This document shows positions 52,716-61,690 of a DNA stretch of 64,000 nucleotides, piece by piece. The stretch is from Mesorhizobium sp. M9A.F.Ca.ET.002.03.1.2 (lineage in GTDB: Bacteria; Pseudomonadota; Alphaproteobacteria; Rhizobiales; Rhizobiaceae), in the NCBI RefSeq assembly GCF_003952365.1, contig NZ_CP034443.1, positions 5,759,001-5,823,000 on the forward strand, read 5' to 3'. The notes beneath the pieces were generated by a model that saw nothing but the letters and a program-made list of their open reading frames with translations, ran no database searches and was not told where the DNA came from. Position numbers and translations under genes: made by a program. Numbering within the stretch: the stretch's first letter is position 1; every line of letters begins with the position of its first letter.

Positions 52716-52827
52716 AGCCTCCTGTATTTCCGGTCCGAGCGAGCCTGCGGCTAAGCCGACGGCGATTGTCGACTACGCCGACGAGGCGATCGATGCCGCG
52801 CCAGGAACTGAGCGGCAACGGGATCGC

Positions 52828-54576
52828 TCACGGCGCTGCGGCCGCCTCCCGAACCAGGCAATGCGCGTCCAGCATGACGGTATCGCGGTAGACACCCATG
52901 GTGCAGCCTGGTGCCAGGCGGGCGACCAGCGTCGGTCCGTGCTGGCTGGCCCGCGCCTCCATCTCCGCCAGATCGGCACCGAAAAAGCCGCGAAAGGTCG
53001 CCGGGATCCGCGCCTGGGCAAGCGTGTCCTTGGTGACGACGAGAGCGTCGACGCGAAGCTCCCGCATCCGGTCGGCAAGGACCGATGCGTCCGCCGTCAG
53101 CACCAGATCGCGAATGACCTCCATGCGCCGGTGCACCTTCTGGTAGTAGCCCTTCTCATAGGCGATGGACAGTTCGCGGCTGAACAATGTCGAACGCCCC
53201 GTCAGAACCGGTGAAAAATTGAGGTCTTCGGCGAAACCGCCGACCACCGCGTCTTTCGGCAGCGACCGGATCGCCGCGATCAGGTCGCGGTCGTCCGGCA
53301 AGGCGTTGCCTGTCTTGACGATGCTGACCGCGAGCACGCCGGCCAGCGCCGCAATGCCGGTGCCGATAGCCAAGGTCCTGCCGCTGTAGCGCTCGATCAG
53401 CATTTGCGGCGAAAGCCGCGCCCGGATCCAGTCGGACAGAACCGGCAAGGTGGCCAGATAGGGCAGCAGCAGCAAGCCGGAAGCATAGCGGCTGGGCAGA
53501 TGCAGCTTGAACAGCACCGCCGCCGACAGCATCGCGCAGATCAGCGAACTGACCAGCAGATAGAACGGCAGCGGCGAACGCGCGCCAGAGGCCGGTCCGG
53601 GGCGAAACATGCGCATGAGCAGGACAACGGGTCCAAGCCCGTTGGCAAGGACCAGCAGATAGAGCCGCGGATCGAGCAAGCCCTTGCATCCGCCGGCGAA
53701 AATGCCGAGCCGCGTCTGGCACAGGAAGTCGGCCGAGCCATCGGCTTCGAGGATCCTGCCGCGCCCATACAGGAAGGTTGGGATGGTTCTGGCTTCGGCA
53801 AGCGTGAAGACCGGGCCGAACTGGCTCTCCCTGAGCAGGAAGGGCGCGATGCCGGCGACCGTCGCCACCGCGGCAAGCGCGACCAGCGCCAGCCGCCGAC
53901 GGCCGAGATCGATCCACGGGCGCTGCCACGGTGTAAGCGCGGACAGCCCGATCACCCCTGCCATGACTAGCGCGACCTGCGGATAGACGCCGGCCATCAA
54001 CAGCTGCGCCAGCGCGACCTGCAGGACCCTGACGCGGGCCAGGCCGTCGAGGCCGACCAGAAGCAGCAGCGGCCAGAAGGCGCGCGGCGTGCCGCTGACC
54101 ACGATGTCGTCGCGCACCACGACGTTGAGGATGAAGACCGTCGCGACGAATGCGGCAAGCGGATCGGCTCGCATCGCCCTGAGCAGCCGGTAGCTGAAGT
54201 AGGCGATCGGTGGAAACAGCAGCGCCGGCAGGATCTTGACGAAGACGAGCGGCTTGATGCCGACCAGCCAGGCGGCCCGGTAGACGGCGCGGTAGAGCCA
54301 GGGACTGACCGAATACCAATAGTCGGCGAGGAGATCGCCCTTGAGCAGTTCCGGATCGTCCCAGCGGCCCATCCAGGACAGGAACATCCGCGCGTCGTCC
54401 TGAATGGTCCCCTCGACGCGGAACACCGCCACCAGGAAGGCCAGACTGGCGATCAGCCCGAAGCCCAGCGACATCGGCAGCCAGACATGGTCTTCGTCGT
54501 CGCGGCGTTCCAGCCGCTGCCTGAGGAACGCCACGAACGCGGCCAATCCGGGCTGGCCGGCCGTCGGGGCGCTCAA
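52828..54576 (-). CDS. Polytopic membrane protein, GT-C-glycosyltransferase-like
   Basis: 582 residues with about 10-11 membrane helices and a C-terminal periplasmic region. The first loop contains GTIQDDARMFLSWMGRWDDP; a paired acidic motif there is typical of GT-C enzymes, which take sugars from polyprenyl-phosphate donors. The start is a TTG whose TTGA overlaps the previous stop codon. It is the last gene of the glycan operon. The family assignment is tentative. Confidence 0.65.
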   Translation of the reverse strand: MSAPTAGQPGLAAFVAFLRQRLERRDDEDHVWLPMSLGFGLIASLAFLVAVFRVEGTIQDDARMFLSWMGRWDDPELLKGDLLADYWYSVSPWLYRAVYRAAWLVGIKPLVFVKILPALLFPPIAYFSYRLLRAMRADPLAAFVATVFILNVVVRDDIVVSGTPRAFWPLLLLVGLDGLARVRVLQVALAQLLMAGVYPQVALVMAGVIGLSALTPWQRPWIDLGRRRLALVALAAVATVAGIAPFLLRESQFGPVFTLAEARTIPTFLYGRGRILEADGSADFLCQTRLGIFAGGCKGLLDPRLYLLVLANGLGPVVLLMRMFRPGPASGARSPLPFYLLVSSLICAMLSAAVLFKLHLPSRYASGLLLLPYLATLPVLSDWIRARLSPQMLIERYSGRTLAIGTGIAALAGVLAVSIVKTGNALPDDRDLIAAIRSLPKDAVVGGFAEDLNFSPVLTGRSTLFSRELSIAYEKGYYQKVHRRMEVIRDLVLTADASVLADRMRELRVDALVVTKDTLAQARIPATFRGFFGADLAEMEARASQHGPTLVARLAPGCTMGVYRDTVMLDAHCLVREAAAAP

Positions 54577-55550
54577 TTCTTGCGCCCCTGCGACTGCCGC
54601 AAGCCGCCGTCGGCCGGATCGGACCGCCGCACCAGGCCGAGGAAATCGGCGACGAACGGCGCCCCGGCGATGGCCGGAAGCACGTAGCGCAGCGTCGCCA
54701 GAATGCCGAGCACGGCAGCGGCGCCGGCGGACAGATACGGCGCGTAGAAATAGACGATCGCCGCGTCCCTGGTGCCGATGCCGGCAAAGGTGAACGGCAA
54801 CAGGCCGACCAGGATCGACAGCGTGGCGAAGGCGGCGTTTTCGAGCACCGGCACATGGCCGTTCAGCGCCTGCGAAAACAGCCAGAACTGCAGGAGATGC
54901 GCGCCCCAGATAAACACCGAAAGCAGGATGACGCCGAGCGCGCGCACCGGCGTCGCCCAGAACCATTCCGACATCTCCTGCCAGCTGCCGGCGAAGGCCG
55001 AAAGCGCCCCGGCAAGGCGGCCGGGCAACAGCCTGCCGAAATGCGACAGGAAAAACGGCAGGATGCGCAGCGGTAGAATCAGAAGGACAAGCAGCGCGCA
55101 CAGCCCGGCCACCGGCACCAGGAACCAAAGCATCGCCGGGCGGCCGATGCCGACGACGACCAGCCCGAACACGCCCCAGGCGAGCAGCGACATCATGTCG
55201 AGCGACTTTTCCAGCATCACGATAGCAAAGGCGATGCTGGGGCTTGTGCCATGGCGGCGCGACAGCACATGCGCCTTGGCCAGGTCGCCGAGCTTGGAAG
55301 GCAGGAACATGTTGAGCGTGCTCGCCGCCAGGATCAGCCGGTTGGCCTCGACAAAGCCGATGCGGCCGATGACGACCAGCGTGAAGCGCCAGGCGGTCAA
55401 CAGCGTCAGCGGTATGAAGAACAGGATGCCGGCGGCAAGCCACCACGGATCGGCCGCCCGCGCCGCCCGCCACAGCCCGTTGACGTCGATGAAGGCATAA
55501 AGCAGGGCGAGCAGCGCCGCGCTGACGAGGAGGCCGGCGATCTTACGCAT
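54573..55550 (-). CDS. Flippase-like / lysylphosphatidylglycerol-synthase TM-domain protein (UPF0104)
   Basis: 325 residues with about 8 membrane helices. MRKIAGLLVSAALLALLYAF, LNMFLPSKLGDLAKAHVLSR and VMLEKSLDMMSLLAWGVFG are hallmarks of the MprF-N/AglD-type family. There is no aminoacyl-transfer domain. It overlaps the upstream gene by 8 bp. Members often accompany polyprenyl-linked sugar transferases. Confidence 0.85.
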   Translation of the reverse strand: MRKIAGLLVSAALLALLYAFIDVNGLWRAARAADPWWLAAGILFFIPLTLLTAWRFTLVVIGRIGFVEANRLILAASTLNMFLPSKLGDLAKAHVLSRRHGTSPSIAFAIVMLEKSLDMMSLLAWGVFGLVVVGIGRPAMLWFLVPVAGLCALLVLLILPLRILPFFLSHFGRLLPGRLAGALSAFAGSWQEMSEWFWATPVRALGVILLSVFIWGAHLLQFWLFSQALNGHVPVLENAAFATLSILVGLLPFTFAGIGTRDAAIVYFYAPYLSAGAAAVLGILATLRYVLPAIAGAPFVADFLGLVRRSDPADGGLRQSQGRKN

Positions 55551-57222
55551 GCCCGCCGCCTTGCTGATGGCTGCCTTGCAGATGCCGTTCGAAGGTCAGC
55601 CGGCCGCCGGCCGCCAGGCCTTTCAGCCGCGGCGCAAGGTCGATGAACGGGACCAGCTGGCTTTCCTGATAGACGCGCGCCATGATCGTTGTGGTCGAGC
55701 TTTGATGGCCTGAGATGCCGATCCTGCCGACATCCTGCCAGCCTTGCGCGGCCGAGATCTCGTCGCGCACCAGCCACCCCTGCGGTGTCTTTTCGAACTG
55801 CCGACGGAAGCTGAACGGGGCGGCGGATTTGCCGGTGACGAGCACCTTCTGCAAGAGACGGCGCACGAGGTCGGGAAAGAAACGGCCGAATCCGAGCATG
55901 ACGATGCGCAGCACGATGTTCTTGGCCGGCGTCAGCCGCGTGCTCTTGGCCCAGGCCATCTCGCCCGAAACATCGATATGCGTGTCCGACACCGATACCG
56001 TCGCGCCGCCGAGATGGGTGACCGCGACCTTGCCACGGCCGCTAAGCGCAAGCGTGATCCCGGTGTCGCTGGCGACCAGCCTGCCGTCGGCGAAATATTT
56101 GTAGACGCCGCCGCGCGACAGCGCCGCGACCAGCATGGTCGATGGCGTCCTGTCGACCAAAAGCCCGCAGCCGGAGAACCAGGCGCGGCCGGTCCGTTGC
56201 GGCGGGTCGAGCGGCCTGTCGCGGCGGAATTCCCGCAGGGTGAACAGCCAGCCCCACAAATGATGGCCGATGATGCGGTCGTCCGAATAGCAGGGCGGCC
56301 TGAGCTCGACGAGCGGCAGCAGGGCCAGGTTGTTGATCCGCAGCGCATCCTCGTGCCAGGCGCCGGCGATCTCGAAGCCGAACGGAAAGAAGTTGAGCGT
56401 CGACCGGCTCGAATATTCGCCGCCGACGGTTCCGTCGGGATGGACGAAATTGGCCAGGAAATCGATCGCCGCGGCCAGCGGCCGTCTCAGGCCGAGATCC
56501 GGCCGGCGCCGGTCGAGGTCGGCGAGCAGACCGATGGTCAGCGAGAGATAGCCGAGATCGGCGCCGCCATATTCGTCGAACCAGCCTTCGGCGTGCTGCC
56601 AGGAGAGCAACCGCCGCAGGCGCGTCGCCATCGCCACCTCGAAGCCCGCGCCGGGATAGCGGCGGCCGGCGCGTTCGAGGCAGGAGACGATCAGCGCCTC
56701 ATGGTTGGAGAGCCGCCCGCTTTCGGTGTGCGAGGCCAGCCAATGCGCCCTGCGCTGCACGAAGGCGTCGATTTCCGGATCGGCGGCAAGCTCGATCACA
56801 TCGAGCGTTTCGAGAATGGCGAACAGCGAGAAGGCGGCGGCGCCGGCCGCCCGTTCGAACGGATAATAGTCGTCGCACGAGCCGTCGGCATGGGCCGAGC
56901 GGGCGGCAAACCTGATGGCGGCCAGGATGTATTCGCGGATCTGGGGATCGCGGTGGTAGACATTGCCCGGCAGCTCATCCATCGACCAGACAAGCGCCAG
57001 CGGCAGCACGAATTCCTGCGACATGCCGCAGGGAAAATCCATCATCCGGTAATGCCAGTAGGCGCGGTCGAAGCAGCCATAGGTGGCGCTGACCGGCGTG
57101 CGGTCGAGCAGGGTGAGCAGCTTGGGGATTTCGGCCAGGACGAGGCTCGCAATGCCGCGCCGGACATCTTCAAACTGCACGGTCTTGCCCTTGTTCTTAT
57201 TCTTACTGGCTGTCGCCGCCAT
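55543..57222 (-). CDS. Alpha-toroid / heparinase-like protein of the glycan operon
   Basis: About 559 residues. Residues about 1-330 are helical with repeated Trp/Tyr-rich hairpins (YWHYRMMDFPCGMSQEFVLP, HAEGWFDEYGGADLGYLSLT), like an alpha/alpha toroid. Residues about 340-520 are beta-rich (SGRGKVAVTHLGGATVSVSD), like heparinase II/III C-domains. No signal peptide is seen. It overlaps the glycosyltransferase gene by 20 bp. It may cleave or bind a glycan; catalytic residues are not identified. An in-frame TTG at 57252 is an alternative start. Confidence 0.65.
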   Translation of the reverse strand: MAATASKNKNKGKTVQFEDVRRGIASLVLAEIPKLLTLLDRTPVSATYGCFDRAYWHYRMMDFPCGMSQEFVLPLALVWSMDELPGNVYHRDPQIREYILAAIRFAARSAHADGSCDDYYPFERAAGAAAFSLFAILETLDVIELAADPEIDAFVQRRAHWLASHTESGRLSNHEALIVSCLERAGRRYPGAGFEVAMATRLRRLLSWQHAEGWFDEYGGADLGYLSLTIGLLADLDRRRPDLGLRRPLAAAIDFLANFVHPDGTVGGEYSSRSTLNFFPFGFEIAGAWHEDALRINNLALLPLVELRPPCYSDDRIIGHHLWGWLFTLREFRRDRPLDPPQRTGRAWFSGCGLLVDRTPSTMLVAALSRGGVYKYFADGRLVASDTGITLALSGRGKVAVTHLGGATVSVSDTHIDVSGEMAWAKSTRLTPAKNIVLRIVMLGFGRFFPDLVRRLLQKVLVTGKSAAPFSFRRQFEKTPQGWLVRDEISAAQGWQDVGRIGISGHQSSTTTIMARVYQESQLVPFIDLAPRLKGLAAGGRLTFERHLQGSHQQGGGHA

Positions 57223-58183
57223 TCCTGCTGCCGATCCTGCCACTGCCGCCAAAACGGTTGCGCCGCAACCCGTATCTCACATCTTCGAGCAGTTTTCGAT
57301 TGATGCCGTTGATTTCGCCGAGAAGCGCGCAAAGCCAGCACAGGAATGCGGCGATCATCATGATCGCCGCGAGGATCAGGCTGGGTATGTGCGTGCGCTC
57401 GGTGCCTTCGAAATAGAGGACGAGCCAGCGCACGCTGAGAAAGAAGCCGACGGCGAAGGGGACGAGGCCAAGCAGGAAGAATGTCAGGCCCGGACGATAG
57501 ATGAACACCGAGCGCAGGATCGAAATGCTGGAGCGGAAGACGTAGCGCGGGATGCTGCGCACTAGCCGCGACGGCCGCGTCTCGCCATTGACCTTGATCG
57601 GCACAGAGACGATCTTCAGCCCGGAGCGCCCGGCCTGGATGACCGATTCCAGCGTGTAGGTGTAGGAATCGAAGATATGCAGGCGCATCGCCGCCTCGCG
57701 CGACAGCGCGCGAAACCCGCTCGGCGCGTCGGCGACATCCGCGCCCGAGGTGAAGCGCACCACCCAGCTGCCCAGCCGCTGCAGCAATTTCTTGGTCGGC
57801 GAGAAATGGTCGATGGTCCTGATCGGGCGGCTGCCCACCACCAGCTCGGCGCGCCGTTCCAGGATCGGCTGGACAAGGGCGGGAATGTCGCTGGCATCGT
57901 ACTGGTTGTCGGCGTCGGTGTTGACGATGACGTCGGCGCCCTCCTCCAGCGCGCGTTCGATGCCGGCGACGAAGGCCTTGGCAAGGCCGCGGTTGAAGGG
58001 GAACTGGACGATGTGGTCGACACCGCCCTTCCGCGCCACCTCGACGGTGCCGTCGGTGCTGCCGTCGTCGACGACCAGCCACTCCACGGCGTCGAACCCG
58101 GCCACGCCGCGCGGCAGGCAGGAAAGCGTTTCCGCCAGCGACGCTTCCTCGTTGAAGCAAGGTATCTGGATAATCAGTTTCAA
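57203..58183 (-). CDS. Family 2 glycosyltransferase, polyprenyl-phosphate type (GtrB/DPM-like)
   Basis: 326 residues from a TTG start. The GT-A domain has IQIPCFNEEASLAETL, VVDDGSTDGT, the DxD-like NTDADNQYD, and SGFRALSREA. Two C-terminal membrane helices follow (GLTFFLLGLVPFAVGFFLSV, LILAAIMMIAAFLCWLCALL). Such enzymes make undecaprenyl-phosphate sugars at the inner membrane. First gene of a four-gene operon; the sugar is unknown. Confidence 0.9.
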   Translation of the reverse strand: MKLIIQIPCFNEEASLAETLSCLPRGVAGFDAVEWLVVDDGSTDGTVEVARKGGVDHIVQFPFNRGLAKAFVAGIERALEEGADVIVNTDADNQYDASDIPALVQPILERRAELVVGSRPIRTIDHFSPTKKLLQRLGSWVVRFTSGADVADAPSGFRALSREAAMRLHIFDSYTYTLESVIQAGRSGLKIVSVPIKVNGETRPSRLVRSIPRYVFRSSISILRSVFIYRPGLTFFLLGLVPFAVGFFLSVRWLVLYFEGTERTHIPSLILAAIMMIAAFLCWLCALLGEINGINRKLLEDVRYGLRRNRFGGSGRIGSRNGGDSQ

Positions 58184-58804
58184 GGGGGATCCCGATCAGG
58201 GTCGAAGCATGGGTAATCCGGATATCCGATCCAGAGGGATGTAGGAAGACGGAAAAGGTGGGGCTGCGGCAATGCGATGGTCAGTTAAACACGCTCGCCG
58301 CCCGTCGCGAAACGTGCAGATCACGCGGTATAACGACATCGCCATCTGCTGCCGCAGCACGACCTTCGAGGATGATCGAGCCAGCGCCCATGACCAAGGG
58401 CCTGAGGACGTCCTACAGCCTGCGACGTGCCTTAGGTCTCCTCGCCTGATGCTTTATGAGATGCCCGCTTGACCGCTGGTCTCGGCGGCCGGGACCGATA
58501 CCGACAGGTTCAGCCAAGGATGAAACCCGCTGCCAGCACCGTTAGGATAAGAGACAGCGGAACGGCAAGAAGGCAGCACGCCTCCAAAGTGTTGATTTGC
58601 CAAAAGTTCATCGGGCGGTTCCCATGTTGGTTTCCATTCTAAACGGGCGGACCGGGACGGCAGTTCCACGGAAAATGTCGGAGCGTCATCGACGCCGCAA
58701 ATCGTACTGGTCGGTCACGCCGCCTCCCCCGGTGGTCAGCAGCCAATGCTGTCGGGTCGCAAGCCAGCATGCGATTTGCCGGCGCCGGCATCACCAGTTG
58801 CCGG
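58184..58804. other. Long intergenic region without a convincing gene
   Basis: About 620 bases between the glycosyltransferase start and the DUF6456-like gene. Short frames on both strands lack ribosome sites and family-like sequence. The part next to 58183 must hold the glycan-operon promoter. Composition drops slightly in GC between 58300 and 58650, which may mark an old insertion boundary. Confidence 0.5.
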
Positions 58805-59440
58805 CTACCCCCGCGGCCGCCGCATCAGCATCATCCCGTAATGCACGGCCAACATATCCAGCCCCACCTTGAGCAGCTTCGTCACCACATCCCGCGCCTC
58901 TCCCGTCTGTTCGGCCAGGCTCTTCACCGTCTCGCCTTGGCAGCAGACTTTCTGCACCACGCCCGCCACCTCCCAATGCGCAAGCGCCCTGGTGGCGTCG
59001 GCATAGGCGCGGCCGGCCGACAGGATGCCGTCGGCAATGCCGCCGCCGATGCGGCCGCCGTCGACGCGCTCGGTCAGCGCCGTCGGCTTGACGCCGTCCT
59101 GCGCCGACACGCGAAAGTCCTCGCGGTAGCGCATGCCCGCTTCGCGCTGCTGGCGCGACAGCGAGGTGATGCCGGTCAGCGGGTCGACATTGCGCACGCG
59201 CACGATGCCGCCGGTGGAGGTGTGGCCGTCATTGGACACCTCATAGACGCGCCTCGCCTCCAGCGTGCCGGCCGCCAGCCGCTTGCGGCCGAAGGCGTCG
59301 TCCTTCAGCGCGAAATCATGGCCGATCTCCTTGCGAATGCGCACCTGCTCGGCCTCGCCCTTCAGAAGTTTGGGCGCCTTCGGCGGCCGGAGCAGTTTCG
59401 GCGACTTGGGCGCCTTGGCCTTGGCGGTCTTCTTGCTCAT
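58805..59440 (-). CDS. DUF6456-like helical protein
   Basis: 211 residues. A Lys/Pro-rich N-terminus (SKKTAKAKAPKSPKLLRPPK) suggests nucleic-acid contact. The C-terminal half (REAGMRYREDFRVS, AYADATRALAHWEVAGVVQK, VCCQGETVKSLAEQ, LLKVGLDMLAVHYG) follows the DUF6456 pattern seen in rhizobial and phage-related proteins, ending in an HTH-like helix pair. It probably belongs to the repressor module to its right. GAG at the ribosome position supports the ATG. Confidence 0.7.
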   Translation of the reverse strand: MSKKTAKAKAPKSPKLLRPPKAPKLLKGEAEQVRIRKEIGHDFALKDDAFGRKRLAAGTLEARRVYEVSNDGHTSTGGIVRVRNVDPLTGITSLSRQQREAGMRYREDFRVSAQDGVKPTALTERVDGGRIGGGIADGILSAGRAYADATRALAHWEVAGVVQKVCCQGETVKSLAEQTGEARDVVTKLLKVGLDMLAVHYGMMLMRRPRG

Positions 59441-59500
59441 GGGCAGTCTCCTCGTTTGATTTGCAGCCTTCGCGGAACCTGCCGCCGTCTGGCGATCCGC

Positions 59501-59995
59501 TCACATCGCGTCCGCCAGAGCCGTGCGGCGATGGTCGCGGAACCGCGCTGCGTGATGGGCGCAGTAGCTTTTCAGCGGCCCCGTGCGCAGGCCGCAGCAC
59601 AGCATGTCCAGCCCCGGCCGGCTGCCGGGCGCGTCGTTTTCGGGGTCTTCTTCCAGCGTCAGGTCGAGCGGCGCGCGGCAGCGGTTGAACAGGCAGTCGA
59701 TGAAGCGCATGGCCGCGACATGCGGCTGGCGCCCGGCGGCTGCAGCGGGGCGCGACGCCGGCACCTCGGGGACCTCGCGGTCAGGCCCGTGGACCTCGCG
59801 CACGAACTGGCGCTGCGGCAGCCAGACCGGCGGCGCCAGCCTGGCCGGCGTGACATGCCTGGCTGGCCTGCCATGCCTTGCAGGCCGGCACTGCCTTGCC
59901 GAACTGGTTTGCTCGAGCAGCTTTGCCTGCTCGAGCAGCTTCGCTTGCTCTGGCAGCTTCGCTTGCTCTGGCAGCTTGTCGGTGTAGGCGGTCAT
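59501..59995 (-). CDS. Repeat-containing protein with a C-terminal Cys/His motif
   Basis: 164 residues. The N-terminus is four six-residue repeats (KLPEQA x2, KLLEQA/T x2), then an Arg/Pro/His-rich segment (RPARHGRPARH). The C-terminal MRFIDCLFNRCRAPLDLTLE, CCGLRTGPLKSYCAHHAARF resembles the zinc-like end of GcrA cell-cycle regulators (YCxxHxxxAY). It is divergent from the S24 repressor gene. Function is inferred only as DNA- or polymerase-related. Confidence 0.55.
   Translation of the reverse strand: MTAYTDKLPEQAKLPEQAKLLEQAKLLEQTSSARQCRPARHGRPARHVTPARLAPPVWLPQRQFVREVHGPDREVPEVPASRPAAAAGRQPHVAAMRFIDCLFNRCRAPLDLTLEEDPENDAPGSRPGLDMLCCGLRTGPLKSYCAHHAARFRDHRRTALADAM
59909..59980. repeat. Four 18-bp tandem repeats in the 164-aa gene
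   Basis: Units start at 59909, 59927, 59945 and 59963 (TTGCTCGAGCAGCTTTGC and variants). They fall into two pairs by sequence, encode Lys-Leu-(Leu/Pro)-Glu-Gln-(Ala/Thr), and keep the frame. Confidence 0.9.
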
Positions 59996-60361
59996 GGTGT
60001 TATTCCGTTTCAAGAGATTGCGTGAATGCCGAAGCTGCTCCCCTCTCCCCGTTTCAAGAGGGCGATCACTTCCGGCGGCCAAGCTTCGCCTCGGCCGCCG
60101 CGCGGGTGGCGCCGCCCTGCCCGTTTGCCGGTCGAAGACGATGACCGCCTCGGTGCGGATGCACGAAAGGCCCGCATTGCATCTGCGGAAATTCGTGGCC
60201 GGAGCCGTGAGGAGGACGGCTCCGGCCGTTCCGGTCGCCGCCGGTGACGGCAAGGCAACCGGATCCGAGGCGCGAGCCTCGGGCTTCGTCCCGGCCGGGG
60301 AGGAGGACAGCCGGGACGGATGGGAAGGCGAAATGGTGCGATGCGGCTTGTGCATGGCTGC

Positions 60362-60383
60362 ATATAAGCATAACTCAAAAATT
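60362..60383 (+). promoter_or_regulatory. 22-bp operator-like element, copy A
   Basis: Contains ATAAGCATAACTCAAAAA. It is identical over 22 bases to the complement of 61583-61604. It lies 19 bases before the S24 repressor start at 60402, between divergent genes, and forms GCATAA...TTATGC with its flank. It is a likely repressor operator or shared promoter. Confidence 0.7.
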
Positions 60384-60401
60384 TATGCAAGCCATTCTTT
60401 C

Positions 60402-61133
60402 ATGGACGACACCGATTCTTATGTTTCAGATGGCGCCATGGCGAAAACCTCATTGTCGATCAAGGTCGGAGCGGCGATCCGCAAGGCGCGCAAGCAGCGC
60501 GGCCTGGTGATGCGCCACATTGCCGAGCACAACGACACCGACGTCGCCGCCGTCGGCAATTGGGAAACCGGCCGCAACCTGCCCAAGACCGAGAACCTTT
60601 TGAAGACCGCCGCCTTCCTGCGCGTCGACCCGGTGGCGCTCGGCAAGGGCGAGGTCGTCTTTCTCGACGATGCCGACAATGTCGCCGACGCCGAGATCGT
60701 CACCGACGCCGCCGCCCTGTCCGCCGGCCCGATGGACATCGAGCTTCTGGGCGCCGCGGTCGGTGGCGACGACGGCGATTTCACCTTCAACGGCGAGGTC
60801 GCCGGCTATGTCCAGCGCCCGCCCGGCATCGCCCATTTGCGCAAGGTGTTCGCGCTGCATGTGCTTTCCGACTCGATGGTGCCGCGCTACGAGCCCGGCG
60901 AGATGCTCTATTGCGGCGGCCGCGATGCCGTGCCCGGCGACCATGTGGTGATCGAGATGTTCCCCGAGGAAAACGAGCGCAACGGCAAGGCCTTCATCAA
61001 GAAGCTGGTCAAGCGCACCGCCGCCGAGCTGGTCGTCGAGCAGTACAACCCGCCGAAGACGCTGACCTTCAACCGCTATGCGATCAAGGCCGTCTTCCGC
61101 GTCATCCCGCTCAAGGAACTGCTGGGGTACTGA
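60402..61133 (+). CDS. CI/LexA-like repressor: XRE HTH plus S24 peptidase domain
   Basis: 243 residues from ATG 60402 (alternative ATG 60438, MAKTSLSIKVGAAIRKARKQ). The N-terminal HTH is KARKQRGLVMRHIAEHNDTD and VGNWETGRNLPKTENLL. The C-terminal S24 domain has catalytic Ser158 in HVLSDSMVPRYEPGE and Lys196 in NGKAFIKKL. An AG pair in GEVAGYVQR is a possible self-cleavage site. It resembles phage repressors that self-cleave on DNA damage. Confidence 0.9.
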   Translation: MDDTDSYVSDGAMAKTSLSIKVGAAIRKARKQRGLVMRHIAEHNDTDVAAVGNWETGRNLPKTENLLKTAAFLRVDPVALGKGEVVFLDDADNVADAEIVTDAAALSAGPMDIELLGAAVGGDDGDFTFNGEVAGYVQRPPGIAHLRKVFALHVLSDSMVPRYEPGEMLYCGGRDAVPGDHVVIEMFPEENERNGKAFIKKLVKRTAAELVVEQYNPPKTLTFNRYAIKAVFRVIPLKELLGY

Positions 61134-61176
61134 GGGGCGGCGGGGCGCGCCCCCCTCTCCGCCTGCGGGCCTCCCA

Positions 61177-61479
61177 TCAAGCCCGCCTGGATCTCTCCAG
61201 GGGAACCTCGCGCTCGCTAAGCATCCGCGCCTCGGCGCGGCGCTGCTGCTGCTCGTCGATGAACGCCGCCTGAATCGAAACCGCCCCGCCCGGCAATCCG
61301 TCGGCCCGGCAGGCCTTGCAGACGAGGCGCCCAGAAAGGGCCGCCAGTGGCGTCTGCGCGGTCACCCCGAAACGCTTGAGCTCGGCCGGCTTCCACCATC
61401 TGTTGCGGCCGCAGTCGATACACTCGACCGCAATCGAGACGACCTCGGCGATCGTCGCTTCCTTGCCCGGCAATGCCAT
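61177..61479 (-). CDS. Zinc-ribbon protein (100 aa), unknown function
   Basis: Two CxxC pairs (VECIDCGRNRWW and LVCKACRADG) frame WKPAELKRFGVTAQTPLAAL, a zinc-ribbon layout. A charged helical tail (FIDEQQQRRAEARMLSEREV) follows. The start MALPGKEATIAEVVSIAVEC is chosen by content; the leader up to the operator copy at 61583 is then about 100 bases. Probably a nucleic-acid-binding member of the S24 module. Confidence 0.7.
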   Translation of the reverse strand: MALPGKEATIAEVVSIAVECIDCGRNRWWKPAELKRFGVTAQTPLAALSGRLVCKACRADGLPGGAVSIQAAFIDEQQQRRAEARMLSEREVPLERSRRA

Positions 61480-61582
61480 CGCCCCATACGTCTCCGTTCC
61501 TGTTTTGTTCGCATCATTATGGGTTTTTGCTGAAGAGTCGAGTCGGTTCCGCTCAAACCCGTGGAAAAGTTTAACTTGTATC

Positions 61583-61604
61583 AATTTTTGAGTTATGCTT
61601 ATAT
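61583..61604 (-). promoter_or_regulatory. 22-bp operator-like element, copy B
   Basis: Exact reverse complement of copy A at 60362-60383, including TTTTTGAGTTATGCTTAT. It lies between the divergent zinc-ribbon gene and the 122-residue gene, as copy A lies between divergent genes. Confidence 0.7.
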
Positions 61605-61690
61605 CTTCGCATCGACGAATGATACCGCCGCGGACGATACGGATGGGCGGCAGCATCCGTCGCGGCCGCCGATAGCCCAAGGAAACCAGG

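Noticed and set aside
58454..58669. Short minus-strand gene in the 58.2-58.8 kb gap
   Set aside because: No ribosome site, family-like sequence or sensible neighbour; left as non-coding.
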